Shown here piece after piece: positions 1 to 6,992 of a stretch of 13,301 bases of DNA. The first letter of the stretch is position 1, and the number at the start of each line of letters is the position of its first letter. The notes under the pieces were generated by a model that was not told where the DNA came from, made no database searches, and saw only the letters and a list, made by a program, of their open reading frames with translations. Source of the stretch: Paramuribaculum sp. Lineage in GTDB: Bacteria; Bacteroidota; Bacteroidia; Bacteroidales; Muribaculaceae. Made by a program: the position numbers and the translations under genes. Where the stretch lies: positions 1-13,301 of the forward strand of contig JAIDXA010000012.1 in assembly GCA_029058705.1 (NCBI GenBank), read 5' to 3'.

Positions 1-33
1 GTCGCCTGAAAAATATCCAATCCTAAGCCCGGC

Positions 34-77
34 AAAAAGAGAGGCTGCGCCGTAAACCTTAATTACGACACAGCCTC
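34..77 (-). terminator. Factor-independent terminator after yebC
   Basis: Inverted repeat with arms GAGGCTG (41-47) and CAGCCTC (71-77), an internal bulge, then a second stem CGTAA (51-55)/TTACG (63-67) around a 7-nt loop. Read on the minus strand the hairpin is followed by TCTTTTT (34-40), so it is oriented to end the pheT-yebC transcript about 45 nt after the yebC stop. Bases 1-33 show nothing further. Confidence 0.85.
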
Positions 78-121
78 CCGGTTTGCTATGTCGGGGAGCT
101 GCCGTCGCGGGCTACGGACGG

Positions 122-856
122 TTACTCGGCATCTTTCATGTTGTGGAACACGTTCTGGACATCTTCGTCATCTTCAAGTTTGTCGATGAGTTTTTCGATG
201 GCTGCACGCTGCTCCTCTGTAACTTCCTTGAGATCGTTGGGAATACGTTCGAATTCCGAAGAGATGATTTCGAATCCGTTGCTTTCGAGATAGTGCTGGA
301 TGTTGGAGTAGTCCTCGAATCCGCCGTAGAGCACAACGATTTCATTTTCTTCCTCGTCTACATCGTTTTCGAGTTCATCGACACCGTAGTCGATCAGCTC
401 AAGTTCGAGTTCCTCAAGGTCAAGGCCTTCTTTCGGCTTGATTTTGAAAACCGACTTGTGGTCGAAGAGGAAGGTGAGGGAGCCCTGGGTGCCGAGCGAA
501 CCGCCATGTTTGGTGAAGTATGAGCGGACGTTGGCTACCGTGCGGGTGTTGTTGTCGGTTGCGGCTTCAACAAAAATCGCGATTCCGTGGGGACCATATC
601 CTTCGTAAGTGATCTCTTTGTAGTCGCTGGCGTCCTTGTCGGTCGCTTTTTTGATTGCGCGCTCAACCGTGTCCTTCGGCATGTTGGCGGCTTTGGCGTT
701 CTGCATCAGGGCGCGCAGGCGGGGGTTGGTCGAGGGATCCGGACCGCCAGCTTTGGCGGCGATGGTGATTTCCTTACCGATGCGCGTGAATGTGCGCGAC
801 ATGTTGCCCCAGCGTTTCAGCTTGCGGGCTTTGCGATATTCAAATGCTCTTCCCAT
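122..856 (-). CDS. yebC: YebC/PmpR (TACO1-like) family protein
   Basis: A 244-residue cytosolic protein of the YebC family, full length for the Bacteroidetes type. The N-terminus reads MGRAFEYRKARKLKRWGNM instead of the enterobacterial MAGHSKW form. Family hallmarks are GGPDPSTNPRLR (about residues 38-49), the run of 'MPKDTVERAIKKAT', and the strongly conserved YEGYGPHGIAIFVEAATDN segment followed by TRTVANVRSYFTKHGG. The acidic C-terminal third (ELIDYGVDELENDVDEEENE) is typical of domains 2 and 3. Members were long annotated as DNA-binding regulators. More recent work on YebC and mitochondrial TACO1 supports a role at the ribosome, helping translation through proline-rich stretches. It lies 72 bp behind pheT with no promoter in between, so it is probably co-transcribed with it. 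Family assignment is firm; the precise cellular role here is inferred. Confidence 0.96.
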   Translation of the reverse strand: MGRAFEYRKARKLKRWGNMSRTFTRIGKEITIAAKAGGPDPSTNPRLRALMQNAKAANMPKDTVERAIKKATDKDASDYKEITYEGYGPHGIAIFVEAATDNNTRTVANVRSYFTKHGGSLGTQGSLTFLFDHKSVFKIKPKEGLDLEELELELIDYGVDELENDVDEEENEIVVLYGGFEDYSNIQHYLESNGFEIISSEFERIPNDLKEVTEEQRAAIEKLIDKLEDDEDVQNVFHNMKDAE

Positions 857-928
857 AGGTTGGATTAGTGAGAGATTGCGGTGTTATGTTTTATGTTTCG
901 ATTTGTTTTCGTTTCAGGTTCACGTGGC

Positions 929-3394
929 TCAGCGGAGCTCGGCGCCGACTTTTTTGCGGAGATTGGTGATGATTTTATTCATCACGGCCTCGATCTGTTT
1001 GTCGTTGAGGGTGCGTTCGTCGTCGCGGAGGGTCATTGTGATCGCATATGATTTCTTTCCTTCCGGCAGCTTGTCGCCCTCGTAGACGTCAAACAGGCTT
1101 ACGTCCTTCAGGAGCTTGCGCTCACTTTCGCGTACGGTCTGTTCGACCTCGGCCATTGTCACGGTCGAGTCAAGCAGAAGCGCCAGATCGCGTTTCACAG
1201 GCATGGCGCGCGATATCGGCGAGAAGGTGACCTTGTTGCGGAGCGACATGGAGATCAGTTCGCTCCATACGAGTTCGGCATAGATGACCGGCTGCTTGAT
1301 GTCGAATTGTTTCAGGACAGCTTTCGACAGTATGCCGATCGAACCGAGGTGTTTGCCGGAACGTGTGTCGATCGACAGCGCGGCGCCGAATATCGGTTCG
1401 CTTGATGTCTTGACTTTCAGTTCGCGGGGGTTGACGCCGAGACGTGCGAGAATGTTGTCGACAATCGTGCGCATGTCGTAGAACGTTGCCTCTTCCGCCG
1501 GACGCAGCCATCCTGCCTGACGGAGATTGCCGGTCATCCACAGAGCCAGACGGCTGTCTTCGCTGAAGGGGGCGAGCGGCTTTTCAGCTGTCTGCTGAGC
1601 GGATGGATTGAAGCGGTATACGTTGCCGAACTCATACATCAGCAGCGACTCCATCTTGCGGTTTATGTTGTGGGCGATCGATTCGAGCCCGCCATAGAGC
1701 ATTGTCTGGCGCATGACGCAGAGGTCGTTGCTCAGCGGGTTGAGCAGCCGGACGCAGTTGTCGACGGGATATTGCTCGTTGGAAGCGTAGTAGCTTTCGG
1801 CTGTCAGCGAGTTGTTGAGTATTTCGTTGAAGCCGCATGCGCTCAGCTGTTCGGCGATGAGTGTGCGCAGACGGTTGTCGTGGTCGGCTGCCGATTTGAA
1901 CGAGAGCGACGACTGGACTGTCAGTCCCGGTTCGATGTTGTTGTAGCCATAGATGCGCAGGATTTCCTCGACAACGTCACACGGACGGCGCACGTCCACT
2001 CGATAGGTAGGCACTTCAAGACGCGCTTCATTTTCGGTTTTCCCGACGATGTTGATCTCAAGGGCTTCGAGTATGGAGTCGATTGTCGGCTGGGGTATCT
2101 CCTTGCCGATCAGACGGCAGGCGTAGTCGTAGCTGAGCGTCACGTCAAACGGTCTGACAGGTTCGGGATAGATGTCGACCGGATCTCCGCAGATTTCGCC
2201 GCCGGCGAGTTCTTTTATCATTATTGCCGCAAGTTTGGCTGCGTAGAGCGTCACGTTGGGATCTGTGCCTCGTTCGTAGCGGAACGATGCGTCGGTCTGA
2301 AGCCCCTGACGCCGGGCTGTCTTGCGGATTGATGTCGGGTTAAAATAAGCGCTTTCGATGAATACATCGGTTGTTTCCATCGTGACACCGGAATCTTTTC
2401 CGCCGAAAACTCCCGCGATGCACATCGGGCGGCTCTCTGAACAGATCATCAGGTCGTTGGCCGAAAGCGTATGTTCAACGTCGTCGAGCGTGACGAAACG
2501 GGTGCCTTCGGCGCATTTCTTAACGATGACCTTGCCGCCTTCGATACGGTTGAGGTCGAAGCAGTGGAGCGGCTGTCCGATAGAATGGAGTATGAAGTTG
2601 GTTATGTCGACAACCGAGTTGATCGGGCGCAGACCGATGGTTGTCAGTCGTTGCTGAAGCCATTCTGGGCTTTCGCCTACCTTGACGCCTCGGATGGTGA
2701 TTCCGCTGTAGCGGGGACAGGCTTCGTAGTCGTCGATCTCTACGGCAATCGCACCTTCGGCACGGTCAATGCTGAAAGAGTCTACCGACGGCCGCTTGAG
2801 GTTCAGCCGGGTTGAATGCTGCGAGGCCCATGCGCATAGATCGCGGGCCACTCCGAAGTGTGAGGCGGCATCGATTCGGTTTGGGGTCAGGTCGACTTCG
2901 AGAAGATAGTCGGAGGTCAGGCCGAAAAATTCAGCGGCAGGGGTGCCCGGTGCGACTTCTTCAGTGATGACAATGATTCCGTCATGACTTGAGCCGACGC
3001 CGATTTCGTCTTCGGCACAGATCATGCCGAACGATTCGACACCGCGTATTTTCGATTTCTTGATTTTGAATTCCTTGTCGCCGTCGTAGAGGGTGGTCTC
3101 TACGGTCGCTACCACAACCGTCTGTCCGGCCGCCACATTGGGCGCGCCACAGACAATCTGGGTTGCCTGGCCGTCGCCGAGGTCTACGGTCGTGATGTGG
3201 AGATGGTCGCTGTCGGGATGTTCGACACAGGTCAGTACTTTTCCGATCACAAGTCCGCGAAGGCCTCCGCGGATGCTCTCGACTTCTTCCACCGAACCGG
3301 TTTCAAGGCCGATGGAGGTCAGGGCCTCTGCCAGTTCGTCGGGACTCAGGGTGAGGTCGGCATAATCTTTTAGCCAGTTATATGATATGTTCAT
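929..3394 (-). CDS. pheT: Phenylalanine--tRNA ligase beta subunit
   Basis: An 821-residue protein, the normal length for PheT. With the alpha subunit PheS it forms the alpha2-beta2 enzyme that charges tRNA-Phe in the cytosol. Domains in order: N-terminal MNISYNWLKDY; an EMAP/OB-type tRNA-binding domain at about 45-150 with HPDSDHL (59-65) and VCGAPNV; the B3/B4 region with its TPNRIDAASHFGVARDL lead-in (about 170-186), the INSVVDITNFILHSIGQPLHCFD segment, and IAGVFGG, which contains the editing site in this family; the B5 domain (about 412-485) ending in VVEEILRIYGYNNI; a catalytic-like core; and the C-terminal ferredoxin-fold anticodon-binding domain (about 727-820) with PVKRDLALLLD and LRDDERTLND. 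The start at 3394 is supported by the family N-terminus and by a promoter just upstream. pheS is not in the window, so the two subunit genes are not adjacent. No missing segment or frameshift was seen. Confidence 0.98.
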   Translation of the reverse strand: MNISYNWLKDYADLTLSPDELAEALTSIGLETGSVEEVESIRGGLRGLVIGKVLTCVEHPDSDHLHITTVDLGDGQATQIVCGAPNVAAGQTVVVATVETTLYDGDKEFKIKKSKIRGVESFGMICAEDEIGVGSSHDGIIVITEEVAPGTPAAEFFGLTSDYLLEVDLTPNRIDAASHFGVARDLCAWASQHSTRLNLKRPSVDSFSIDRAEGAIAVEIDDYEACPRYSGITIRGVKVGESPEWLQQRLTTIGLRPINSVVDITNFILHSIGQPLHCFDLNRIEGGKVIVKKCAEGTRFVTLDDVEHTLSANDLMICSESRPMCIAGVFGGKDSGVTMETTDVFIESAYFNPTSIRKTARRQGLQTDASFRYERGTDPNVTLYAAKLAAIMIKELAGGEICGDPVDIYPEPVRPFDVTLSYDYACRLIGKEIPQPTIDSILEALEINIVGKTENEARLEVPTYRVDVRRPCDVVEEILRIYGYNNIEPGLTVQSSLSFKSAADHDNRLRTLIAEQLSACGFNEILNNSLTAESYYASNEQYPVDNCVRLLNPLSNDLCVMRQTMLYGGLESIAHNINRKMESLLMYEFGNVYRFNPSAQQTAEKPLAPFSEDSRLALWMTGNLRQAGWLRPAEEATFYDMRTIVDNILARLGVNPRELKVKTSSEPIFGAALSIDTRSGKHLGSIGILSKAVLKQFDIKQPVIYAELVWSELISMSLRNKVTFSPISRAMPVKRDLALLLDSTVTMAEVEQTVRESERKLLKDVSLFDVYEGDKLPEGKKSYAITMTLRDDERTLNDKQIEAVMNKIITNLRKKVGAELR

Positions 3395-3420
3395 TGTCGG
3401 TTTGTAAGTGTTTCAAGTTG

Positions 3421-3451
3421 CAAAGATAATCATTTTTAGGCAAGTAATCAA
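3421..3451 (-). promoter_or_regulatory. Bacteroidetes-type promoter of pheT-yebC
   Basis: On the minus strand a -7 box TATCTTTG (3421-3428, exact match to TAnnTTTG) lies 20 bp downstream of a TTG -33 element (3449-3451). Predicted transcription start is near 3414, giving a leader of about 20 nt without a Shine-Dalgarno sequence, a pattern common in Bacteroidetes. Found by eye only. Confidence 0.7.
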
Positions 3452-3467
3452 GTGTTGTCTGCCTGTC

Positions 3468-5897
3468 TTATCTGACAATTACCCGGCGGGCGAACGATCC
3501 GTCGGTGACGATATACAGCCCGGCCGGCACTGACAGTGTGGTCAGGGGGGCAGAGACTGTTTCTCCGAACAGCATGATTCCGTCGGTCGAGTAGACGTGG
3601 ATGGTTCTCTCTCCGTCGCGGTTTTCGATCTGCAGCAGGTGGTCGCGGCAGTATGCGTCCCATTTGTGATAGTCCAGCTGGCCGACCGCTCCTATCTCGC
3701 TGTGGTCAGTGATCGAAATGTTGTCGATGAACCAGCGTTCGCCTGATTTCTGTGCGAAGCGGATCCGGCCGTTGCCTGTCGTGTTGATGCTGGCCGAGAA
3801 AGTGGAGGCTGAAGTTTCGTCGAAACGGAATGTTTCGGCTGTCTGCCATGTGATTCCTCCGTCGGTCGAGTATTCCAGATCTACGATGGCGGTCGGCTCG
3901 GAGTCGTTGGGCCATTTGGAGGCTTCGAAGCTTACTGTTCCGAGGCCGTTTTCTTTGTCCTCGGCCATTGCGATCGAAGATGTGGCATTTTTACCCATGC
4001 GCAGGGTCACGGAGTTGTTGAAGTCCTTGTCCTGCGATGCGGTTCCGAATCCACCGTCGTTGACGGCCCATGTCGATGCTGTTCCGCGGAATGTTGTCGA
4101 CGAGTAGGCTTTCACTGTGTTTGTCGGATCTTCGACCTCTTCCCAGTCTTCGAGAAAATCACCTGCCGAAGCCGACACTTTTGCGGTTGCCGATGCGTTG
4201 TCGGTCGAATAGGTTCCGGCCGACAGGGTTATGTCGGTACGGTAGTCGCCGGCTTCGGTGGCTCCCAGACGCAGATAGAATCGGTCTTCGTCGGCAGCGA
4301 GAGTTGTCGAAGCGGCCCATGTCGCTTTGTCGGTCGAGACTTCGAAGGGCGCTTCTACCTTGACGTCGATTTCGGTGTCGATATTTTCAGTCTCAAGGAG
4401 TAGCTCTGCGATTTCCGAGGGCTCTCCCTGAACGGATGTCAGGTGGAGATTACCGTCGAAGAGAACCTGGATCGATGGGATCGGATCGGCAGTTGTGGCG
4501 GTCAGATGCGGTAGATTGACAATTCCGGGCACGTCGTGGAAGCTGACGCTGTACGTTGTCGACGGATCAAGGCCGGTGATTTCGGCCGATTCGTCGCTGG
4601 CAAGGACTTTTATGGGGAATCCGGCAACGGACTCCGTGCCGAGACGCACGTCGATTCCGTAGGTCACCGATGGCTGCGATGAGTGGAGGTTGACCCAGGC
4701 CAGGGTGAATCCGTCGGAGCTGACGCCGGTGATTTTTGCGGGAAGACCGTCGACGATTTCCGCATACAGATCGACCGAGCGGCTGACGTTGCCGCTTCTG
4801 ACGGTCAGGATTCCTTCTGCGTCACCTGCTGACGGAGCGTTGACCGTTACGGTGACAAACGTGCCGGCATTGGCTTCGGCGGCAGTAACCGACGCCGGGC
4901 TGACGGTAAAGCCTCCAGTGGCAGAAACCGTGACGTTGTCTGTCAGGTTGACACCTTTGACCTCTACTCTTGCCGAACGCGGAACTCCGCATGCCGCAAT
5001 GCCCAGGTCGATCTGGGCGTTCTGGACCGGGAAGACGAACGACGGTTCGGACGAGCCGGACGAATACCATGCCTGTCCGACTTTATCGCCCCAGATATAT
5101 TCGATGAGCTCGGGATGGTCTATGAATGGATTGCGGTTTTCCTGAAATGAATAGATCGCATCGTTGCGGTTGATCTCCTTCTGGCTTACCTGATCCTGAC
5201 GGGCCCATTTGAGCAGCAGCCTGATGGCCCATTCTCTGAACACAGGATAGGAGTTTCCGGCAAGCATGTCGCTTCCATTGCCGTTAGTCCAGCCCGAAAT
5301 GATGTCATTGTAGCATGCGGCCATGTAGAAGTAGCTTCTGGCAAGGTCGCCTTTGTATTCGTCGTCGGGTTCGAAAACGGTTCCCGAAAACCCTGAGAAT
5401 GTCGATGCTCCGAGTTTTCCAAGCGGCCTGACGCTGCCGCTGGCCGGAAGTGATGTTCCGTTGGCGCATTCGCCGAATGCGAAGTTTGAGCGCTGGCCGT
5501 TGACCTTGCCGTCGGTCGGATAGAGATGGAATGCATCGGAATACTGGGTTGCTTTGCCTCCTCCCCACCAGCTTTTCGGGAGCGAATGCTCGCGGTTTAC
5601 GCAGTCGCCGACAACGCTGTAGTTTCCGCAGCGGGTGAAATTGGAGGGCCAGCGTTTTGTCGAGTATATGTCCCATAGGGTTCCGTCGTCGCGGACGTCG
5701 GACTTGGCATAGATTGTCCACAGTCCGTCATAGCCTTTGTTGACGTGTGGGTTGATTTTCTGGCAAAGTGCCTTGAGCAGTGCCTGGCCTGTCTTTCCTT
5801 CGCAGGAAGCGTAGTAGCCGGCAGGAATTTCGGCCAGTCCTGTCAATACCGACAACAGACACGGCAGAATGAACAATGATCTGATAGTTGCTTTCAT
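3468..5897 (-). CDS. Secreted multidomain endonuclease I with T9SS-like sorting tail
   Basis: An 809-residue exported protein. Residues 1-22 form a signal peptide (MKATIRSLFILPCLLSVLTG). Residues about 24-275 are an endonuclease I (His-Me finger, Vvn/EndA-like) domain: NREHSLPKSWW with the likely general-base His104, then DAFHLYPTDGKVNGQRSN (His124 and Asn138 region), and NRNPFIDHPE (254-263). Six cysteines in this domain suit disulfides outside the cytoplasm. Then come an Ig-like region (about 291-384), an FN3-like region (385-472), a second Ig-like region (473-578), a jelly-roll-like beta-sandwich (579-732), and a tail (737-809) with VYSTDGIMLFGE and LSVPAGLYIVTDG that resembles the T9SS type A C-terminal sorting domain. 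Expected role: non-specific DNA or RNA cleavage outside the cell or at its surface. The reading frame stays open to 5972, but the promoter at 5922-5953 lies inside that extension, so Met at 5897 is the start. The nuclease call is firm; the C-terminal domain names are by eye. Confidence 0.93.
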   Translation of the reverse strand: MKATIRSLFILPCLLSVLTGLAEIPAGYYASCEGKTGQALLKALCQKINPHVNKGYDGLWTIYAKSDVRDDGTLWDIYSTKRWPSNFTRCGNYSVVGDCVNREHSLPKSWWGGGKATQYSDAFHLYPTDGKVNGQRSNFAFGECANGTSLPASGSVRPLGKLGASTFSGFSGTVFEPDDEYKGDLARSYFYMAACYNDIISGWTNGNGSDMLAGNSYPVFREWAIRLLLKWARQDQVSQKEINRNDAIYSFQENRNPFIDHPELIEYIWGDKVGQAWYSSGSSEPSFVFPVQNAQIDLGIAACGVPRSARVEVKGVNLTDNVTVSATGGFTVSPASVTAAEANAGTFVTVTVNAPSAGDAEGILTVRSGNVSRSVDLYAEIVDGLPAKITGVSSDGFTLAWVNLHSSQPSVTYGIDVRLGTESVAGFPIKVLASDESAEITGLDPSTTYSVSFHDVPGIVNLPHLTATTADPIPSIQVLFDGNLHLTSVQGEPSEIAELLLETENIDTEIDVKVEAPFEVSTDKATWAASTTLAADEDRFYLRLGATEAGDYRTDITLSAGTYSTDNASATAKVSASAGDFLEDWEEVEDPTNTVKAYSSTTFRGTASTWAVNDGGFGTASQDKDFNNSVTLRMGKNATSSIAMAEDKENGLGTVSFEASKWPNDSEPTAIVDLEYSTDGGITWQTAETFRFDETSASTFSASINTTGNGRIRFAQKSGERWFIDNISITDHSEIGAVGQLDYHKWDAYCRDHLLQIENRDGERTIHVYSTDGIMLFGETVSAPLTTLSVPAGLYIVTDGSFARRVIVR

Positions 5898-5921
5898 GAT
5901 TGGCTTTATTTTTGGGCGCTG

Positions 5922-5953
5922 CAAAATTAGCAATAAAATCTTTATATTGTCAA
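5922..5953 (-). promoter_or_regulatory. Bacteroidetes-type promoter of the nuclease gene
   Basis: Minus-strand -7 box TAATTTTG (5922-5929) with a TTG -33 element (5951-5953) 21 bp upstream. The predicted start near 5915 leaves an A-rich leader of about 18 nt before the ATG at 5897. Because the box lies within the longest open reading frame, it rules against the upstream ATG at 5972. Confidence 0.65.
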
Positions 5954-6030
5954 GAGATTTTAGGAAAAGCATGCACCGGAAGCCGCATTAACCGCCGTGA
6001 GCGCCGTCAGTGGCGTCTGGCCGGCGGCTG

Positions 6031-6070
6031 CAAAAAGACCGGGACAACCCTGTGTGTGGGTCGTCCCGGT
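6031..6070 (-). terminator. Factor-independent terminator after the lpxA-family gene
   Basis: Perfect 8-bp outer stem ACCGGGAC (6038-6045)/GTCCCGGT (6063-6070), one mismatch, then a further ACCC/GGGT stem around a TGTGTGT loop. On the minus strand it is followed by CTTTTTG (6031-6037). It sits about 38 nt downstream of the stop at 6108, so it should end the transcript and insulate the nuclease gene. Confidence 0.9.
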
Positions 6071-6107
6071 TGCATATGGTTGGAAAATGAAAATCACAGT
6101 TTGATGA

Positions 6108-6893
6108 CTATTCAAGATCGCGTGGAATGCCTACGAGCTTCATTTTTGAGTCACGGATGAAGCCGAGGACGGAATCGCGGATTGGCGACGGATCGATATC
6201 GGCTTCGATTCGTTTCATTGCGTTGAACACCGATGTCCCGCATTGATAGACATGGCGGTAGGCTTTTGCAATCTCGTCAATCTGTTCTTCGGAGTGTCCG
6301 TTTTTACGAAGCACGAAAGCGTTGACTCCGAAGTATGACGCAGGGTTGTGGGCCATGATGATGTAGGGAGGAACGTTGCCGGATATGCGGCAGCCGCCTT
6401 TGACGAGAACCCAGTCGCCGATACGGGAGTTTTCGTGGAGCATCACTGCGGAAGAGAGGATCGAACATTTTCCGACACGGGCTTCCCCGGCTATCACGAC
6501 ATTATTTCCGAGTACGCACTTGCCTTCGATGACCGAATCATGTCCGATGTGGGTCATTGCCATGATGAAACAGTCGTTGCCTACAACAGTTCCTTCATTG
6601 GAATTGAAGCCGCGGTTGATGATCACGTTCTCGCGGATGACATTGTTGTCGCCGATCGTGCAGTAGGATGGCTGTCCTTTCCAGCGGAAATCCTGCGGAT
6701 CGGCCCCGATAACGGTGTTTTGGTATATTTTGTTGTTTTTTCCAAGACGGGTGCCGCGGACAATGCTCACGTAAGGAAAAATTTCACAATCATCGCCGAT
6801 GACAACGTCAGCGTCGATAAACGCGAATGGATGGATTGTTACGTTGTTGCCGATCTTTGCGGCAGGATCAACGTGGGCTAATGGACTGATCAT
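6108..6893 (-). CDS. lpxA: LpxA-family acyl-ACP--UDP-N-acetylglucosamine O-acyltransferase
   Basis: A 261-residue cytosolic enzyme (E. coli LpxA has 262). It transfers an R-3-hydroxyacyl chain from acyl carrier protein to the 3-OH of UDP-GlcNAc, the first step of lipid A synthesis. The first 170 or so residues are hexapeptide repeats of a left-handed beta-helix (IGNNVTI, IGDDCEI, VGNDCFI, LGNNVVI, IGDWVLV). HIGHD places the catalytic base at His118, equivalent to E. coli His125. PQD (66-68) matches the substrate-binding loop, and GNVPPYIIMAHNPASYFGVN leads to the helical C-terminal domain. In my by-eye alignment E. coli His144 is replaced by Glu137 and Lys76 by Arg70; His160 is kept as His153. 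The gene follows the efflux channel gene by 99 bp, with a hairpin but no recognisable promoter between them, and ends at a strong terminator. No lpxC/fabZ or lpxD is adjacent, so it could be a second paralogue. The fold is firm; the exact acyl chain and whether it is the housekeeping copy are unknown. Confidence 0.9.
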   Translation of the reverse strand: MISPLAHVDPAAKIGNNVTIHPFAFIDADVVIGDDCEIFPYVSIVRGTRLGKNNKIYQNTVIGADPQDFRWKGQPSYCTIGDNNVIRENVIINRGFNSNEGTVVGNDCFIMAMTHIGHDSVIEGKCVLGNNVVIAGEARVGKCSILSSAVMLHENSRIGDWVLVKGGCRISGNVPPYIIMAHNPASYFGVNAFVLRKNGHSEEQIDEIAKAYRHVYQCGTSVFNAMKRIEADIDPSPIRDSVLGFIRDSKMKLVGIPRDLE

Positions 6894-6944
6894 GGCAAAA
6901 GAGGTGATTTAGTAGTTTGAGGTGGAATGTGAGTTCTCTCTGTT

Positions 6945-6980
6945 CAGATAAACTTTCCCGGACACGGAAAAGTTTATCTG
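6945..6980 (-). terminator. Long hairpin after the efflux operon
   Basis: Twelve perfect pairs (CAGATAAACTTT at 6945-6956 with its complement at 6969-6980), one mismatch, three more pairs and a GACA loop. It begins 13 nt after the stop of the outer-membrane channel gene. No U-tract follows on the minus strand (the next bases read AACAGAGAGAAC). It is therefore either a weak or partial terminator or an mRNA-stabilising 3' structure that allows read-through into the lpxA-family gene. Confidence 0.6.
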
Positions 6981-6992
6981 GACTTATGATGT

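Noticed and set aside
83..523. Plus-strand frame of 146 residues at the left edge
   Set aside because: Antisense to the acidic 3' part of yebC; Phe/Val-rich translation is what the reverse of Glu/Asp codons gives.
1670..2332. Plus-strand open frame of 220 residues opposite pheT
   Set aside because: Entirely within conserved pheT domains on the other strand; the translation has no recognisable domain and no promoter or leader.
5900..6160. Small plus-strand frame of 86 residues spanning the intergenic region
   Set aside because: Runs through the nuclease promoter, a GC-rich repeat and the lpxA terminator hairpin, and into the 3' end of lpxA; no leader or family match.
6348..6881. Plus-strand open frame of 177 residues opposite the lpxA-family gene
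   Set aside because: Mirrors the hexapeptide repeats of the real gene and has no independent support.
6894..6944. A possible lpxA promoter (CTCTTTTG close to the start codon)
   Set aside because: It lacks the TA of TAnnTTTG, has no suitable -33 element, and lies only a few bases from the ATG.
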